From an uncultured Erwinia sp. (GTDB taxonomy: Bacteria > Pseudomonadota > Gammaproteobacteria > Enterobacterales > Enterobacteriaceae): a stretch of DNA of 27,295 nucleotides. Position numbers and translations under genes: made by a program. Under the pieces are notes generated by a model. The model worked only from the letters and a program-made list of their open reading frames with translations. It had not been told where the DNA came from and made no database searches. Within the stretch, counting starts at the first letter, position 1. Every line of letters starts with the position of its first letter. This document shows positions 17,032 through 24,134 of this stretch, one piece after another. The stretch is taken from assembly GCA_946221915.1 (NCBI GenBank), contig CAMIKG010000060.1, forward strand, positions 1 through 27,295, written 5' to 3'.

Positions 17032-18282
17032 TCAACGTTTAAGCGCGAAACTGGCGGCATACTGCGCCGGACGGGTGCCATCCCAGACTTTGCCGTCCAG
17101 CAACGTGCTGCTGCGCATCTCACTGGCAGGCAGCGCGACATTGCCGACGGCAGTGGCCGCCTGGCGGTAGATATCAATACGGTTCACCTGACGCGCCACG
17201 GCGAGATAGTCCGGCTCCTGCGTCAGCAGCCCCCAGCGGCGCTGCTGGGTCAGGAACCACATGCCGTCGGAGAGGTAGGGAAAGTTCACTGCGCCATCGT
17301 TAAAGAAGCGCATCGCATGCTGATCCTGCCAGCGCTGGCCGATGCCGTTGTCATACTGGCCCAGCATGCGGCCTTCGATGGTGTCGACTTTGGTGTTGAG
17401 ATACGCGCGTCCGGCAATTACCTGCGCGGTTTCGCGGCGGTTGGCGTCAGAGGCATCGATCCAGCGTGCCGCTTCCAGCACCGCTGCGGTCAGCGCGCGC
17501 GCACTGTTCGGGTTTTCATCGACCCAGGCGGCGCGCGTGCCCAGCACTTTCTCCGGATGATCGGGCCAGATTTGCTGGCTGGTGGCGGCGGTAAAGCCGA
17601 TATTGTCGCTGATGGCACGCTGGTTCCACGGCTCCCCGACGCAGTAGCCGCTCATATTGCCAATCTTCATGTTCATCACCATCTGCGGCGGCGGCACGAC
17701 GACCGTGCGCACATCGTTGAACGGATGAATACCGGCGGCGGCCAGCCAGTAGTAGAGCCACATGGCGTGGGTGCTGGTGGGAAAGGTATGGGCGAAGGTG
17801 TAGCTGCCCGGTGCCTGCGCGGCGATAGCGCGCTGCAGACTGGCGGCATCGGTGACCTTGTTCTCTTTCAGCTGGTTCGACAGTGTGATCGCCTGGCCAT
17901 TCTGGTTCAGCGTCATCAGGTTCGCCATCGCGTGCTGCGGCCCGGCGACGCCCAGCTGCAGGCCATACAGCATGCCGTACAGCACATGAGCGGCATCCAG
18001 TTCGCCGGAGGTCAGCTTGTCGCGCACCGCCGCCCAGCTGGCTTCTTTGCTCGGCACAATGGTGATGCCGTACTTTTTATCGAAGCCCTTCATCGCCGCC
18101 ATCACCACCGGCGCACAGTCGGTCAGCGGAATAAAGCCGACGCGGATTTCGCTTTTCTCCGGGGCATCCGACCCGGCGGCCCAGGCGCGGTTTAACACGC
18201 CCGGAACCAGATAACTGCCCGCCACCATGGCGCTGCCGGCAAGAAACTGACGCCGCGTTAGCGGAAAACGGTCTTTGCTCAT
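17032..18282 (-). CDS. nasF: Nitrate-binding protein of the ABC transporter, Tat-type signal
   Basis: This is a 416-residue NrtA/NasF-family periplasmic solute-binding protein. The N-terminus MSKDRFPLTRRQFLAGSAM carries a twin-arginine motif (TRRQFLAG), then a hydrophobic stretch ending AWA-AGS, so export by the Tat pathway is likely. Family features include VGFIPLTDCAPVVMA at the start of the mature protein and GNMSGYCVGEPWNQRA in the middle. It captures nitrate for NasE/NasD. It is the first structural gene of the operon, with AGGAAGCG before the ATG, and is preceded by a leader with an intrinsic terminator controlled by NasR. Confidence 0.95.
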   Translation of the reverse strand: MSKDRFPLTRRQFLAGSAMVAGSYLVPGVLNRAWAAGSDAPEKSEIRVGFIPLTDCAPVVMAAMKGFDKKYGITIVPSKEASWAAVRDKLTSGELDAAHVLYGMLYGLQLGVAGPQHAMANLMTLNQNGQAITLSNQLKENKVTDAASLQRAIAAQAPGSYTFAHTFPTSTHAMWLYYWLAAAGIHPFNDVRTVVVPPPQMVMNMKIGNMSGYCVGEPWNQRAISDNIGFTAATSQQIWPDHPEKVLGTRAAWVDENPNSARALTAAVLEAARWIDASDANRRETAQVIAGRAYLNTKVDTIEGRMLGQYDNGIGQRWQDQHAMRFFNDGAVNFPYLSDGMWFLTQQRRWGLLTQEPDYLAVARQVNRIDIYRQAATAVGNVALPASEMRSSTLLDGKVWDGTRPAQYAASFALKR

Positions 18283-18308
18283 CTTTTCGCTTCCTGGAAA
18301 AAGGTCAT

Positions 18309-18358
18309 AAAAAAAGGCGTCCTTCCGACATGCTTAACGCATGCGGCAGGACGCCTTT
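18309..18358 (-). terminator. Intrinsic terminator (attenuator) in the nasF leader
   Basis: On the minus strand a stem with 10-bp arms (AAAGGCGTCC, 18358-18349, and GGACGCCTTT, 18322-18313) encloses an inner 5-bp stem (GCATG/CATGC, loop of five). It is followed by an uninterrupted T tract to 18309. It sits 27 bp before nasF and about 50-100 nt into the transcript. In Klebsiella oxytoca the equivalent terminator is overridden by NasR when nitrate or nitrite is present. Confidence 0.92.
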
Positions 18359-18371
18359 ATCCAAAGCACTC

Positions 18372-18393
18372 GCTCTACCGCCGTTGGTAAAGC
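18372..18393 (-). promoter_or_regulatory. ANTAR-type RNA hairpin with hexaloop, NasR target
   Basis: The leader RNA can form GCUUUACC-AACGGC-GGUAGAGC: eight base pairs (one G-U) closing a six-base loop. The loop has A at position 1 and G at position 4, the bases conserved in ANTAR-protein targets. It ends 13 nt before the terminator stem. ANTAR targets usually contain two such hairpins; the first is not clear by eye (a weak stem may exist around 18394-18415). Confidence 0.75.
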
Positions 18394-18419
18394 AAATGCG
18401 CAACTTGTAGCGAAAATAT

Positions 18420-18435
18420 TGCAAAGGGTGTGCCA
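18420..18435 (-). promoter_or_regulatory. Sigma-54 promoter of the nas operon
   Basis: TGGCACACCCTTTGCA matches the -24/-12 consensus TGGCAC-N5-TTGCW fully. The start of transcription should be near 18408-18410, giving a leader of about 125 nt before nasF. This agrees with known nitrogen control of nas operons in Klebsiella. Confidence 0.93.
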
Positions 18436-18506
18436 ATTCTGAATCTGCCGCTGAGTCGCGGTTTTTGCAGCCCTCACGCTGATAAACGTATTACAAGGTC
18501 TCGTAA

Positions 18507-18523
18507 TGCGACGCCGCGTCGCA
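18507..18523. promoter_or_regulatory. Palindrome, possible second NtrC site
   Basis: TGCGACGCCGCGTCGCA is a 17-bp near-palindrome with the same TGC-N11-GCA frame as NtrC sites but several mismatches to TGCACC-N5-GGTGCA. Its centre is about 106 bp before the predicted start and 35 bp from the stronger site. In E. coli glnA the two strong NtrC sites are near -108 and -140. Confidence 0.5.
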
Positions 18524-18542
18524 CTGTTGTAAGGCAGAATAC

Positions 18543-18557
18543 GCACACTGATTGTGC
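18543..18557. promoter_or_regulatory. NtrC-binding enhancer site
   Basis: GCAC-N7-GTGC, the core of the NtrC consensus, is exact, and the arms extend to GCACA/TGTGC. Its centre lies about 141 bp before the predicted sigma-54 start, just after the nasR stop codon. Confidence 0.75.
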
Positions 18558-18560
18558 ATG

Positions 18561-19829
18561 TTACTCGCTGGCGGAGGCGGTGAAGGCACTGGCAACCGCC
18601 AGCAGCGCCTGGGCAATTTCCACCACCCGCTTGTTCTGGTTCATCGCCATTTTACGCATCGCCTGCCATGCCTGCTCCTCATTGCAGCCCTGATGTTGCA
18701 TCAGCAATAACTTGGCCTGCTCGATCTGTTTGCGGTCCTGCAGCGTGGCGCGCATCGCCGCCAGCTCATCGGCCTGCGCCTGCAGGCGCTGCGACTGCTG
18801 CTGGATCAGCGCCAGTACCGAACGCCCCAGCTGCGGGGTGACGCCCTGGGTGTCCAGCGCCACACTGTGCGCGCCAATCCAGTCAGCGCCAGCGACGTAC
18901 AGGCTGTAGCCCTGCTCGCTGTTCACCGCCTGCAGCTGCAGGCTGATATCGCTGGCCTGCGCCGCCTGCTCCGCCAGCCGAATGGCGTCGCGGCAGCAGT
19001 TCATCAGTGTGGCTTCGAGACTGTCTTCCACCTGCTTCATACCATCGAGCCGTTTACTCAGCAGCTGGAACCAGCGCAATGCGCCGGTGCCGCCGCAGTC
19101 ACGGTTCATACAGGCAATACGCCGCAGGCGCTCTACTTCCGGTTCAGCATCGGCGAACGCCTGCCAGCGCTGCAAACTTTCCGCATCGGCAAACTGACTA
19201 AAGGTGGCGAAGCACTGCTGCTGGCCGTCAATCAATTCCGCCAGCCGCTGACTTTGTGCTGAGGTGAATTGTCCGGCGGCAAAACCGGCGCTGCCGGTCG
19301 CCCGCTCCTGCCCCGCCAGCTCTTTGCCTTCCATAAAGCTGAACATGGCGATCAGCGCGCGCGAGACGCTGGGATCGCTGGCGGTGTCCGCTGCCTCAAA
19401 CACCAGATTCAGCAACTGGCGGATAATCTGGTTAAAGCGCGTCATGGCGCTGTCGTGGCTGATGCTGCGCGCCAGTACCTGCTGACGCAGCGACGTCAGT
19501 TCGCTCACGCCGTGCAGCGCGGCGGCAATGCGCGCATAGAGGCGGCTGCTGCCGGTCAGCGGCGTGGCGTCCGGCACGGGCAACAGCAGCATCATGCTGT
19601 GCAGTTCGCCACTGACCTCACGCGCGCGTAACGGCAGTTCATCACCAAACAGCCTGCCAGCCGAGCAGAGCCAGATATTTGATGCCCCGCGTTCGCGCTG
19701 CAGCATATGGATTAACTGGCTCAGCTGGCCGATAAATTGCCCGGTATGCAGCAAACGACGCAGGCTGGTAATTTCGCTGCGGCGTGATGCCAGCAGGAAA
19801 TCGAGGGCGGATGGCGTGGCGGGTGTCAT
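18561..19829 (-). CDS. nasR: NasR, nitrate/nitrite-responsive transcription antiterminator
   Basis: This is 422 residues from the ATG at 19829, which has CAGGAG upstream. An in-frame start 39 bp earlier is less well supported. Most of the protein (about residues 40-290) is a helical nitrate-sensing NIT domain, with HMLQRERGASNIWLCS near the start. The last 75 residues are an ANTAR RNA-binding domain: a coiled coil (QRLQAQADELAAMRATLQ) followed by RKQIEQAKLLLMQHQGCNEEQAWQAMRKMAMNQNKRVVEIAQALL. With nitrate bound, it should bind the leader hairpin of the nas operon and stop terminator formation. The gene is co-oriented and ends 278 bp before nasF. Confidence 0.94.
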   Translation of the reverse strand: MTPATPSALDFLLASRRSEITSLRRLLHTGQFIGQLSQLIHMLQRERGASNIWLCSAGRLFGDELPLRAREVSGELHSMMLLLPVPDATPLTGSSRLYARIAAALHGVSELTSLRQQVLARSISHDSAMTRFNQIIRQLLNLVFEAADTASDPSVSRALIAMFSFMEGKELAGQERATGSAGFAAGQFTSAQSQRLAELIDGQQQCFATFSQFADAESLQRWQAFADAEPEVERLRRIACMNRDCGGTGALRWFQLLSKRLDGMKQVEDSLEATLMNCCRDAIRLAEQAAQASDISLQLQAVNSEQGYSLYVAGADWIGAHSVALDTQGVTPQLGRSVLALIQQQSQRLQAQADELAAMRATLQDRKQIEQAKLLLMQHQGCNEEQAWQAMRKMAMNQNKRVVEIAQALLAVASAFTASASE

Positions 19830-19926
19830 AGGCAAATGCTCCTGCGCGTGATAAAGCAATATCATCATGCAAGCAATAAACGTGCCGGAGGCTGGAAAAA
19901 CAGCACCGCTTTAGCGCAGGGTAAGA

Positions 19927-19953
19927 TAAATTTTACTTCTGTGCCGCCGCTAT
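19927..19953 (+). promoter_or_regulatory. FliA (sigma-28) promoter of the chemoreceptor gene
   Basis: TAAATTTT, 11 bases, then GCCGCTAT matches the flagellar consensus TAAAGTTT-N11-GCCGATAA at 13 of 16 positions with exact spacing. The predicted start is about 85 bp before the chemoreceptor ATG. This ties the gene to the motility regulon. Confidence 0.75.
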
Positions 19954-20044
19954 CATAGGAAATTCTTATAAGCGGCAAACAGTGCTCAAGCAGGCAGAAA
20001 ACAGGACCGATACCTTTGACGGAAACCCCGTTACAGAGGTCATT

Positions 20045-21853
20045 ATGATAAGGTCGATTCGCTTTTCATCTGTTCAACTTGCATCTATTCGCGCGCGTAT
20101 CCTGGCCATAACCATTGGTTGTGTGGTGATCGCGCTGATGATTAACACCAGCATTAATTACTACGTTACCCAGAAGTCTAACCAGCAGTCCATCGACAAC
20201 ACGCTGGAAGCCGTCACCAGCAGCCATAAAGCCGCTATCGGCGAGTGGGTCAGCAGCAGGCTGCTGATGATGGCCTCACTGCAGCCGGTGGTACTGAGCG
20301 CCGACCCACTGCCGCTGTTTAAACAAATTGCCAGCGCGGGCGACTTTATTAACGTCTACGCCGGTTACGCGGATAAAACTTCCAAATTCTCCTCCCCCGG
20401 CGGCATCCCTGCCGACTATGACCCGACCATCCGCCCGTGGTATATCGACGCGATCAAACAGGGTAAAGCGATGGTCACCGCACCTTATGTCGATATGGCG
20501 ACCAATACGCTGGTGGTGAGCTTTGTTGCCCCGGTCGAAGGTAATAAGGCGGTGGTAGGCTCCGATGTCTCGATGGAGAGTATTGTCGCCAACGTCAGCT
20601 CGATTCGTCCGACACCGTCCAGCGAAGGCTTTTTGATCGATAAAGCGGGTGCGATTGTCACCGCCAATGATGCGAAACTGGTGCTGAAACCCGTGCAGCA
20701 GCTGGCGCCAGACCTCGATGTGGCGGCGCTGATTGCCGCCGATAAACCGCTGCGGGCGCATATTCATGGCGCGGCGAAGCTGATGCGTGCCCAGGCGGTA
20801 CCCGGTACTGACTGGTATCTGGTGGTGGCGCTCGACGAGCAGGAAGCCACTGCAGGCATGCGCTCGCTGGTGACCGCCTCCGGCTTTTCGCTGGTGCTGC
20901 TGGCGCTGGCTTCCGCCGCGCTGATCAGCGTGCTGATTGGCGCACTGATGCGTCGCCTGCTGACCATCCGCGACGCCATGCTGGCAATCAGCTCCGGCGA
21001 TAACGACCTCACTCAGCGTCTGCCGGAAAATGGTCATGATGAAGTCACGCAGATTGCCGCCGCCTTTAACCGCTTTATTGAGAAACTGGCGGGCGTAATG
21101 GGACAGCTGCGCGATGCCAGCGCCTCGGTGCAGGTGGCGGCGAATGAGATTGCCACCGGCAACAAAGATCTCTCCGGGCGTACCGAGCAGGCGGCGGCGA
21201 ACTTACGCGAAACGGTTACCTCCATTGATGCCATTACCGCGTCAGTCGGCCACTCGACCCAGTCGGCGATTGAGGCTAACCAGCAGGCGGCAGCAGCGTC
21301 TGAAGCCGCGCAGCGTGGCGGTTCCGTGGTGTCGAATGTCATCAGCACCATGAACGATATCGAAAAAGCCTCGGCGAAGATTGGCGATATTATCAGCGTG
21401 ATCGATGGCATCGCCTTCCAGACCAATATCCTGGCGCTGAACGCCGCGGTGGAAGCCGCACGCGCCGGTGAACAGGGACGCGGCTTCGCCGTGGTGGCGG
21501 GTGAAGTGCGTAACCTCGCCCAGCGCAGCGCCCAGGCCGCGAAAGAGATTAAGACGCTGATCGATTCCACCACTCACAGCGTGGCAAGCGGCTCGAAGTT
21601 TGTGCGCATGGCGGGTGAAAGCATGGAAGAGATTGTTGCCAGCGTCGCCAGCGTTTCCGGCATTATGGCGGGTATCAGCCAGGCCAGCGATGAGCAGATG
21701 CGCGGTATTCAGGGCGTCAACCAGGCGGTTGGTCGTCTCGATGAGATGGTGCAGCAGAACGCTGAGCTGGTGGTGGAGTCTGCCGCTGCGGCTGGCGCGC
21801 TGCAGTTCCAGGCGAACGAACTGGCGGACACCGCCGGACATTTCCGGCTGTAA
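20045..21853 (+). CDS. Methyl-accepting chemotaxis protein with dCache ligand-binding domain
   Basis: This is 602 residues from the ATG at 20045 (AGAGG eight bases upstream); a GTG at 19982 has no site. The first membrane segment is at about 17-37, the periplasmic dCache domain at about 40-275, the second segment at about 278-302, then HAMP and the signalling domain. The conserved hairpin tip (IAFQTNILALNAAVEAARAG and following) begins near residue 453. The Cache domain has Tyr125, Arg130, Trp132, Tyr133 (YDPTIRPWY), Tyr148, Asp150 (PYVD) and Asp174 (GSDVS), the set expected for amino-acid receptors. There is no C-terminal NWETF-type tail for CheR/CheB. It is divergent from nasR and is transcribed alone. 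Confidence 0.93.
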   Translation: MIRSIRFSSVQLASIRARILAITIGCVVIALMINTSINYYVTQKSNQQSIDNTLEAVTSSHKAAIGEWVSSRLLMMASLQPVVLSADPLPLFKQIASAGDFINVYAGYADKTSKFSSPGGIPADYDPTIRPWYIDAIKQGKAMVTAPYVDMATNTLVVSFVAPVEGNKAVVGSDVSMESIVANVSSIRPTPSSEGFLIDKAGAIVTANDAKLVLKPVQQLAPDLDVAALIAADKPLRAHIHGAAKLMRAQAVPGTDWYLVVALDEQEATAGMRSLVTASGFSLVLLALASAALISVLIGALMRRLLTIRDAMLAISSGDNDLTQRLPENGHDEVTQIAAAFNRFIEKLAGVMGQLRDASASVQVAANEIATGNKDLSGRTEQAAANLRETVTSIDAITASVGHSTQSAIEANQQAAAASEAAQRGGSVVSNVISTMNDIEKASAKIGDIISVIDGIAFQTNILALNAAVEAARAGEQGRGFAVVAGEVRNLAQRSAQAAKEIKTLIDSTTHSVASGSKFVRMAGESMEEIVASVASVSGIMAGISQASDEQMRGIQGVNQAVGRLDEMVQQNAELVVESAAAAGALQFQANELADTAGHFRL

Positions 21854-21917
21854 CCCCGCCCCGCCGACGTGACGGGGAAGCATTTCGCACGGGTATACTC
21901 CGATTTATTGCAGCCCT

Positions 21918-21953
21918 TTTTTGCCGGATGAATAGTGTTTCATTCGGCAAAAA
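21918..21953. repeat. 15-bp perfect inverted repeat downstream of the chemoreceptor
   Basis: Arms TTTTTGCCGGATGAA and TTCATTCGGCAAAAA (one G-T pair) enclose a six-base loop, 65 bp after the chemoreceptor stop. The T run lies on the 5' side and the A run on the 3' side on both strands, so it is not a standard intrinsic terminator, although it could still end or stabilise transcripts. GCCGGATG recalls REP-type palindromes. A weaker CCCCG/CGGGG stem lies at 21854-21880. Confidence 0.7.
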
Positions 21954-21998
21954 TCATAAATTATCCTTATAAGTAGCTCCCCAGGGCAAATTTCTGAC

Positions 21999-22030
21999 AC
22001 CTGATACAGCTTAATTGTACCTGTTACAGC
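21999..22030. repeat. Direct repeat ACCTGATACAGC / ACCTGTTACAGC
   Basis: Two 12-bp copies differing at one base start 20 bp apart, near two helical turns. They lie about 60-90 bp before the predicted -35 of the T6SS promoter. They may be a tandem binding site for a regulator; no regulator is recognised. Confidence 0.5.
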
Positions 22031-22091
22031 ATCCATTAATTATAAATTCATTTAATCAAAGCACCGCTAAATCAGGGCCGTAGCGCTACCA

Positions 22092-22132
22092 TTGGCTATT
22101 TTATGCTGCGCGCTATCATGATAATCATTATC
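22092..22132 (+). promoter_or_regulatory. T6SS operon promoter with overlapping Fur box
   Basis: TATCATGATAATCATTATC (22114-22132) matches the 19-bp Fur consensus GATAATGATAATCATTATC at 17 positions. A possible sigma-70 promoter has TTGGCT (22092-22097) and, after 16 bp, TATCAT (22114-22119) inside the Fur box, so Fur-Fe would block polymerase. Fur control of T6SS is known in enteroaggregative E. coli (sci1). The predicted leader before the first gene is about 195 nt. Confidence 0.85.
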
Positions 22133-22283
22133 ATGCAATAGTTTTAAATCTCAAAAGTGTCAGGTAGACTGAGCACAACTTTATGTTTCTGTAAAAATAA
22201 GCAATTTTTTGAGCCCGGCGCGCGGGTGATTTGATGAAGAAAAAACCTCGCTCTGCGCGTTTTTTCGCCAATTCTTCTGGCAT
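22131..22283 (-). CDS. Possible small antisense ORF, basic 50-residue protein
   Basis: An ATG at 22283 with AGGGAG eight bases upstream opens a 50-residue frame (MPEELAKKRAERGFFF...) rich in Lys/Arg and aromatic residues. It runs antisense to the T6SS leader and ends inside the Fur box. I recognise no family. It may be chance, since the region is short and AT-rich; the good ribosome site is the only positive sign. Confidence 0.2.
   Translation of the reverse strand: MPEELAKKRAERGFFFIKSPARRAQKIAYFYRNIKLCSVYLTLLRFKTIA
22240..22265 (+). terminator. Possible attenuator hairpin in the T6SS leader
   Basis: AAAAAAC and GTTTTTT arms enclose a small CGC-TCT-GCG stem, ending in six Ts. It lies between the Fur-box promoter and the first T6SS gene. 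The outer stem is A-T only and the inner one is short, so termination would be partial at best. A second stem, CCCG-GCGCG-CGGG (22214-22226), lies just before it. Confidence 0.35.
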
Positions 22284-22319
22284 TGTCCAGACTCCCTGAT
22301 GATACTCACGAGGATCATA

Positions 22320-22814
22320 GTGAAAATTTGTATCGCATTGACGCTGCTTGCTGTGCTTACTGTGGCCGGATGCAAGGCTCCGCCGCCGCCAGTCACGGAA
22401 GATACGCTGGTCACCAGTAATGTGGCGGGCGTCACACTCACCCATCGCTATGCGGTACAGCCGCCTGCCAGCTTTACGCCCGTCAATGAGACCTGGCGCG
22501 CGCTGTATAACGCATCAGTGATGACGACGCCGGATTACGGCGGCAAAGTGGTGCGTTATCTGGAAAACGGCAAGCCGTTTACCGTACTGGGGGAAGTGGA
22601 AAATCACTGGCTGGCCATCGCTGAAGCTGACCAGACTCAGCTCATCGGTTACGTGCCGCTGAAAGCAGGTGTGGTCAGCGAGCGTTATGATGCGACCGTG
22701 CGCAGCGACCGCCCACGTCCCCGTAAAGCGGCGAAACAACAGGTCTGCGTTGATGTCGGTGGCGCCAGCAAGGCCTGTAAAAATAGCAAGACCGCGACCT
22801 GGATTCTCGAATAA
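22320..22814 (+). CDS. SH3-like lipoprotein heading the T6SS operon
   Basis: This is 164 residues from the GTG at 22320, chosen for the GAGG six bases upstream; an ATG at 22299 lacks a site. The N-terminus is a lipoprotein signal ending LTVAGC, with Cys18 as the lipidated residue, then a Pro-rich linker (KAPPPPV). Residues about 75-115 (VVRYLENGKPFTVLGEVENH, then IGYVPLKAGVV) resemble a bacterial SH3 domain. A basic stretch RPRPRKAAKQQ follows and two cysteines lie near the end. SH3-type proteins occur in some enterobacterial T6SS clusters, but this is not a recognisable TssJ. Its function is unknown; it may be an outer-membrane accessory for the membrane complex. Confidence 0.75.
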   Translation: MKICIALTLLAVLTVAGCKAPPPPVTEDTLVTSNVAGVTLTHRYAVQPPASFTPVNETWRALYNASVMTTPDYGGKVVRYLENGKPFTVLGEVENHWLAIAEADQTQLIGYVPLKAGVVSERYDATVRSDRPRPRKAAKQQVCVDVGGASKACKNSKTATWILE

Positions 22815-22828
22815 TCCGACCGCTTCGA

Positions 22829-22848
22829 AAGGCGCATTGATGCGCCTT
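22829..22848. repeat. Perfect intercistronic hairpin between the lipoprotein gene and tssL
   Basis: AAGGCGCA-TTGA-TGCGCCTT is an eight-base-pair stem with a four-base loop, 15 bp after the lipoprotein stop and 30 bp before tssL. No T tract follows, so it is more likely to affect mRNA processing or partial polarity than to terminate. Confidence 0.6.
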
Positions 22849-22877
22849 GCTGCTTATTCAACATGTGAAAGCGCCTG

Positions 22878-24134
22878 ATGGAACAGACGTTAAGCCAGGA
22901 TTTACCACAGCAAATGACGCCGGAACTTGTCGCCCACGACCTGCCAGACACGGGCGCAGAAAACCCATTACTTAACGCAGCCGCACCCTTACTGAATGCG
23001 ATTGTGCAGATTCGTCTGGCCGCAACTCACGATGACCCTGCCGGTTTGCGTCACCAGTTAGTGGATGAAATTCGCCAGTTTGAAACACGCTGCAAACAGT
23101 CTGATTTGCCGTTTGAGATGATTATCGGCGCGCGCTACTGCCTGTGTAGCGTGCTGGATGAGGCTGCCGCGCAGACCCCCTGGGGCACGCGTGGCGTCTG
23201 GTCCGGCAATGGCCTGCTGGTGACCTTTCATAACGAAAGCTGGGGTGGCGAGAAATTTTTCCAGTTACTTTCCCGTATCTCGCAGTCGCCGCAGCAGCAT
23301 TTGTGGCTGCTGGAAGTGATTCACTACTGCCTGCTGCTTGGTTATGAAGGTCGCTACCGCGCCATGGAAAATGGCCGCGCGCAGTGCGACGTTATCCGCA
23401 CCCGTCTGGCGCAGTTGATCGATACCACCCGTAACAGCGCGGGCCAGCCGTTATCTGCGCAGGTGGTGGTGCGGCCGCAGCAGAGTCATTTGTGGCGTCC
23501 TCCGGTGCCGCTGTGGGCCTGTTTCGCGGTCTGTGCGTTTATTGCCAGTATGGTTTACAGCGGCCTTAACTGGCGGCTGGGCGATACGGCTGAACCCCTG
23601 CTGCGCGAAATCTATCAGACACCGCTGCCGCAGATTAAAAGCAGCCGCAATGCGACGTCGCCCCAGGGCTTGCTGGATCTGCGTAAACCGCTGGGCGATG
23701 TTATCGCCGCAGGCCAGCTGGAAGTCAGCGACGGCCCGTTTGGCAGCAAAGTGATGTTGTCGAGCGATAAGCTGTTTGATCGTGGCGTGACCACGCTAAA
23801 TCCGGTGGGCCGGGCGCTGATCGCACGCGTGGCGGCGGCGATGCTGGATATCAAAGGCACGGTGGTGGTGACGGTGTATACCGACGACCAGCCATTGCGC
23901 AGCGCCCGTTTCGCCTCCAATTACGAATACTCGCAGGCACTGGCGCGCACCATCGCCACGCAGCTGGAACAGCAGCTGGCGGATAACCATGACATTCGCG
24001 CTGAAGGCCGTGGCGACAGCGACGCCCTGTTGCCCAATGACAGCGCAGAAAACCGCGCCCATAACCGCCGCGTTGAGATTACCCTGTTTGCCGCGCCCGG
24101 GCCGGCCAGCAGGGGCGACAAAGGAACGCCGTGA
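22878..24134 (+). CDS. tssL: T6SS membrane-complex protein TssL with C-terminal OmpA-like domain
   Basis: This is 418 residues. Residues about 25-190 are the cytosolic DotU/IcmH domain (ENPLLNAAAPLLN, CSVLDEAAAQTPWG, FHNESWGGEKFFQLL and LLLGYEGRYR are typical). One membrane segment is at about 209-230. A periplasmic OmpA/MotB-like peptidoglycan-binding domain at about 285-412 ends in SAENRAHNRRVEI. TssL forms the inner-membrane base of the T6SS with TssM. The OmpA extension is found in only some TssL proteins and anchors the complex to the cell wall. The ribosome site is weak. The stop overlaps the start of tssM, so they are translationally coupled. Confidence 0.94.
   Translation: MEQTLSQDLPQQMTPELVAHDLPDTGAENPLLNAAAPLLNAIVQIRLAATHDDPAGLRHQLVDEIRQFETRCKQSDLPFEMIIGARYCLCSVLDEAAAQTPWGTRGVWSGNGLLVTFHNESWGGEKFFQLLSRISQSPQQHLWLLEVIHYCLLLGYEGRYRAMENGRAQCDVIRTRLAQLIDTTRNSAGQPLSAQVVVRPQQSHLWRPPVPLWACFAVCAFIASMVYSGLNWRLGDTAEPLLREIYQTPLPQIKSSRNATSPQGLLDLRKPLGDVIAAGQLEVSDGPFGSKVMLSSDKLFDRGVTTLNPVGRALIARVAAAMLDIKGTVVVTVYTDDQPLRSARFASNYEYSQALARTIATQLEQQLADNHDIRAEGRGDSDALLPNDSAENRAHNRRVEITLFAAPGPASRGDKGTP

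Noticed and set aside
16918..17035. TTG start of nasE at 17035
   Set aside because: It overlaps the GAGGAG site that serves the ATG at 17020 and the nasF stop; the ATG is the better start.
16918..18195. Plus-strand frame of 425 codons opposite nasF and nasE
   Set aside because: It is antisense to the clear nitrate-binding protein and has no motifs.
18486..18509. Inverted repeat CGTATTAC...GTAATGCG upstream of nasF
   Set aside because: The arms are imperfect and match no regulator that I know; the adjacent palindrome and GCAC-N7-GTGC site explain the region better.
22204..22226. T-run followed by a CCCG/CGGG hairpin as a terminator
   Set aside because: The T tract precedes the stem on the plus strand and becomes an A tract following the stem on the minus strand, so neither direction fits an intrinsic terminator.
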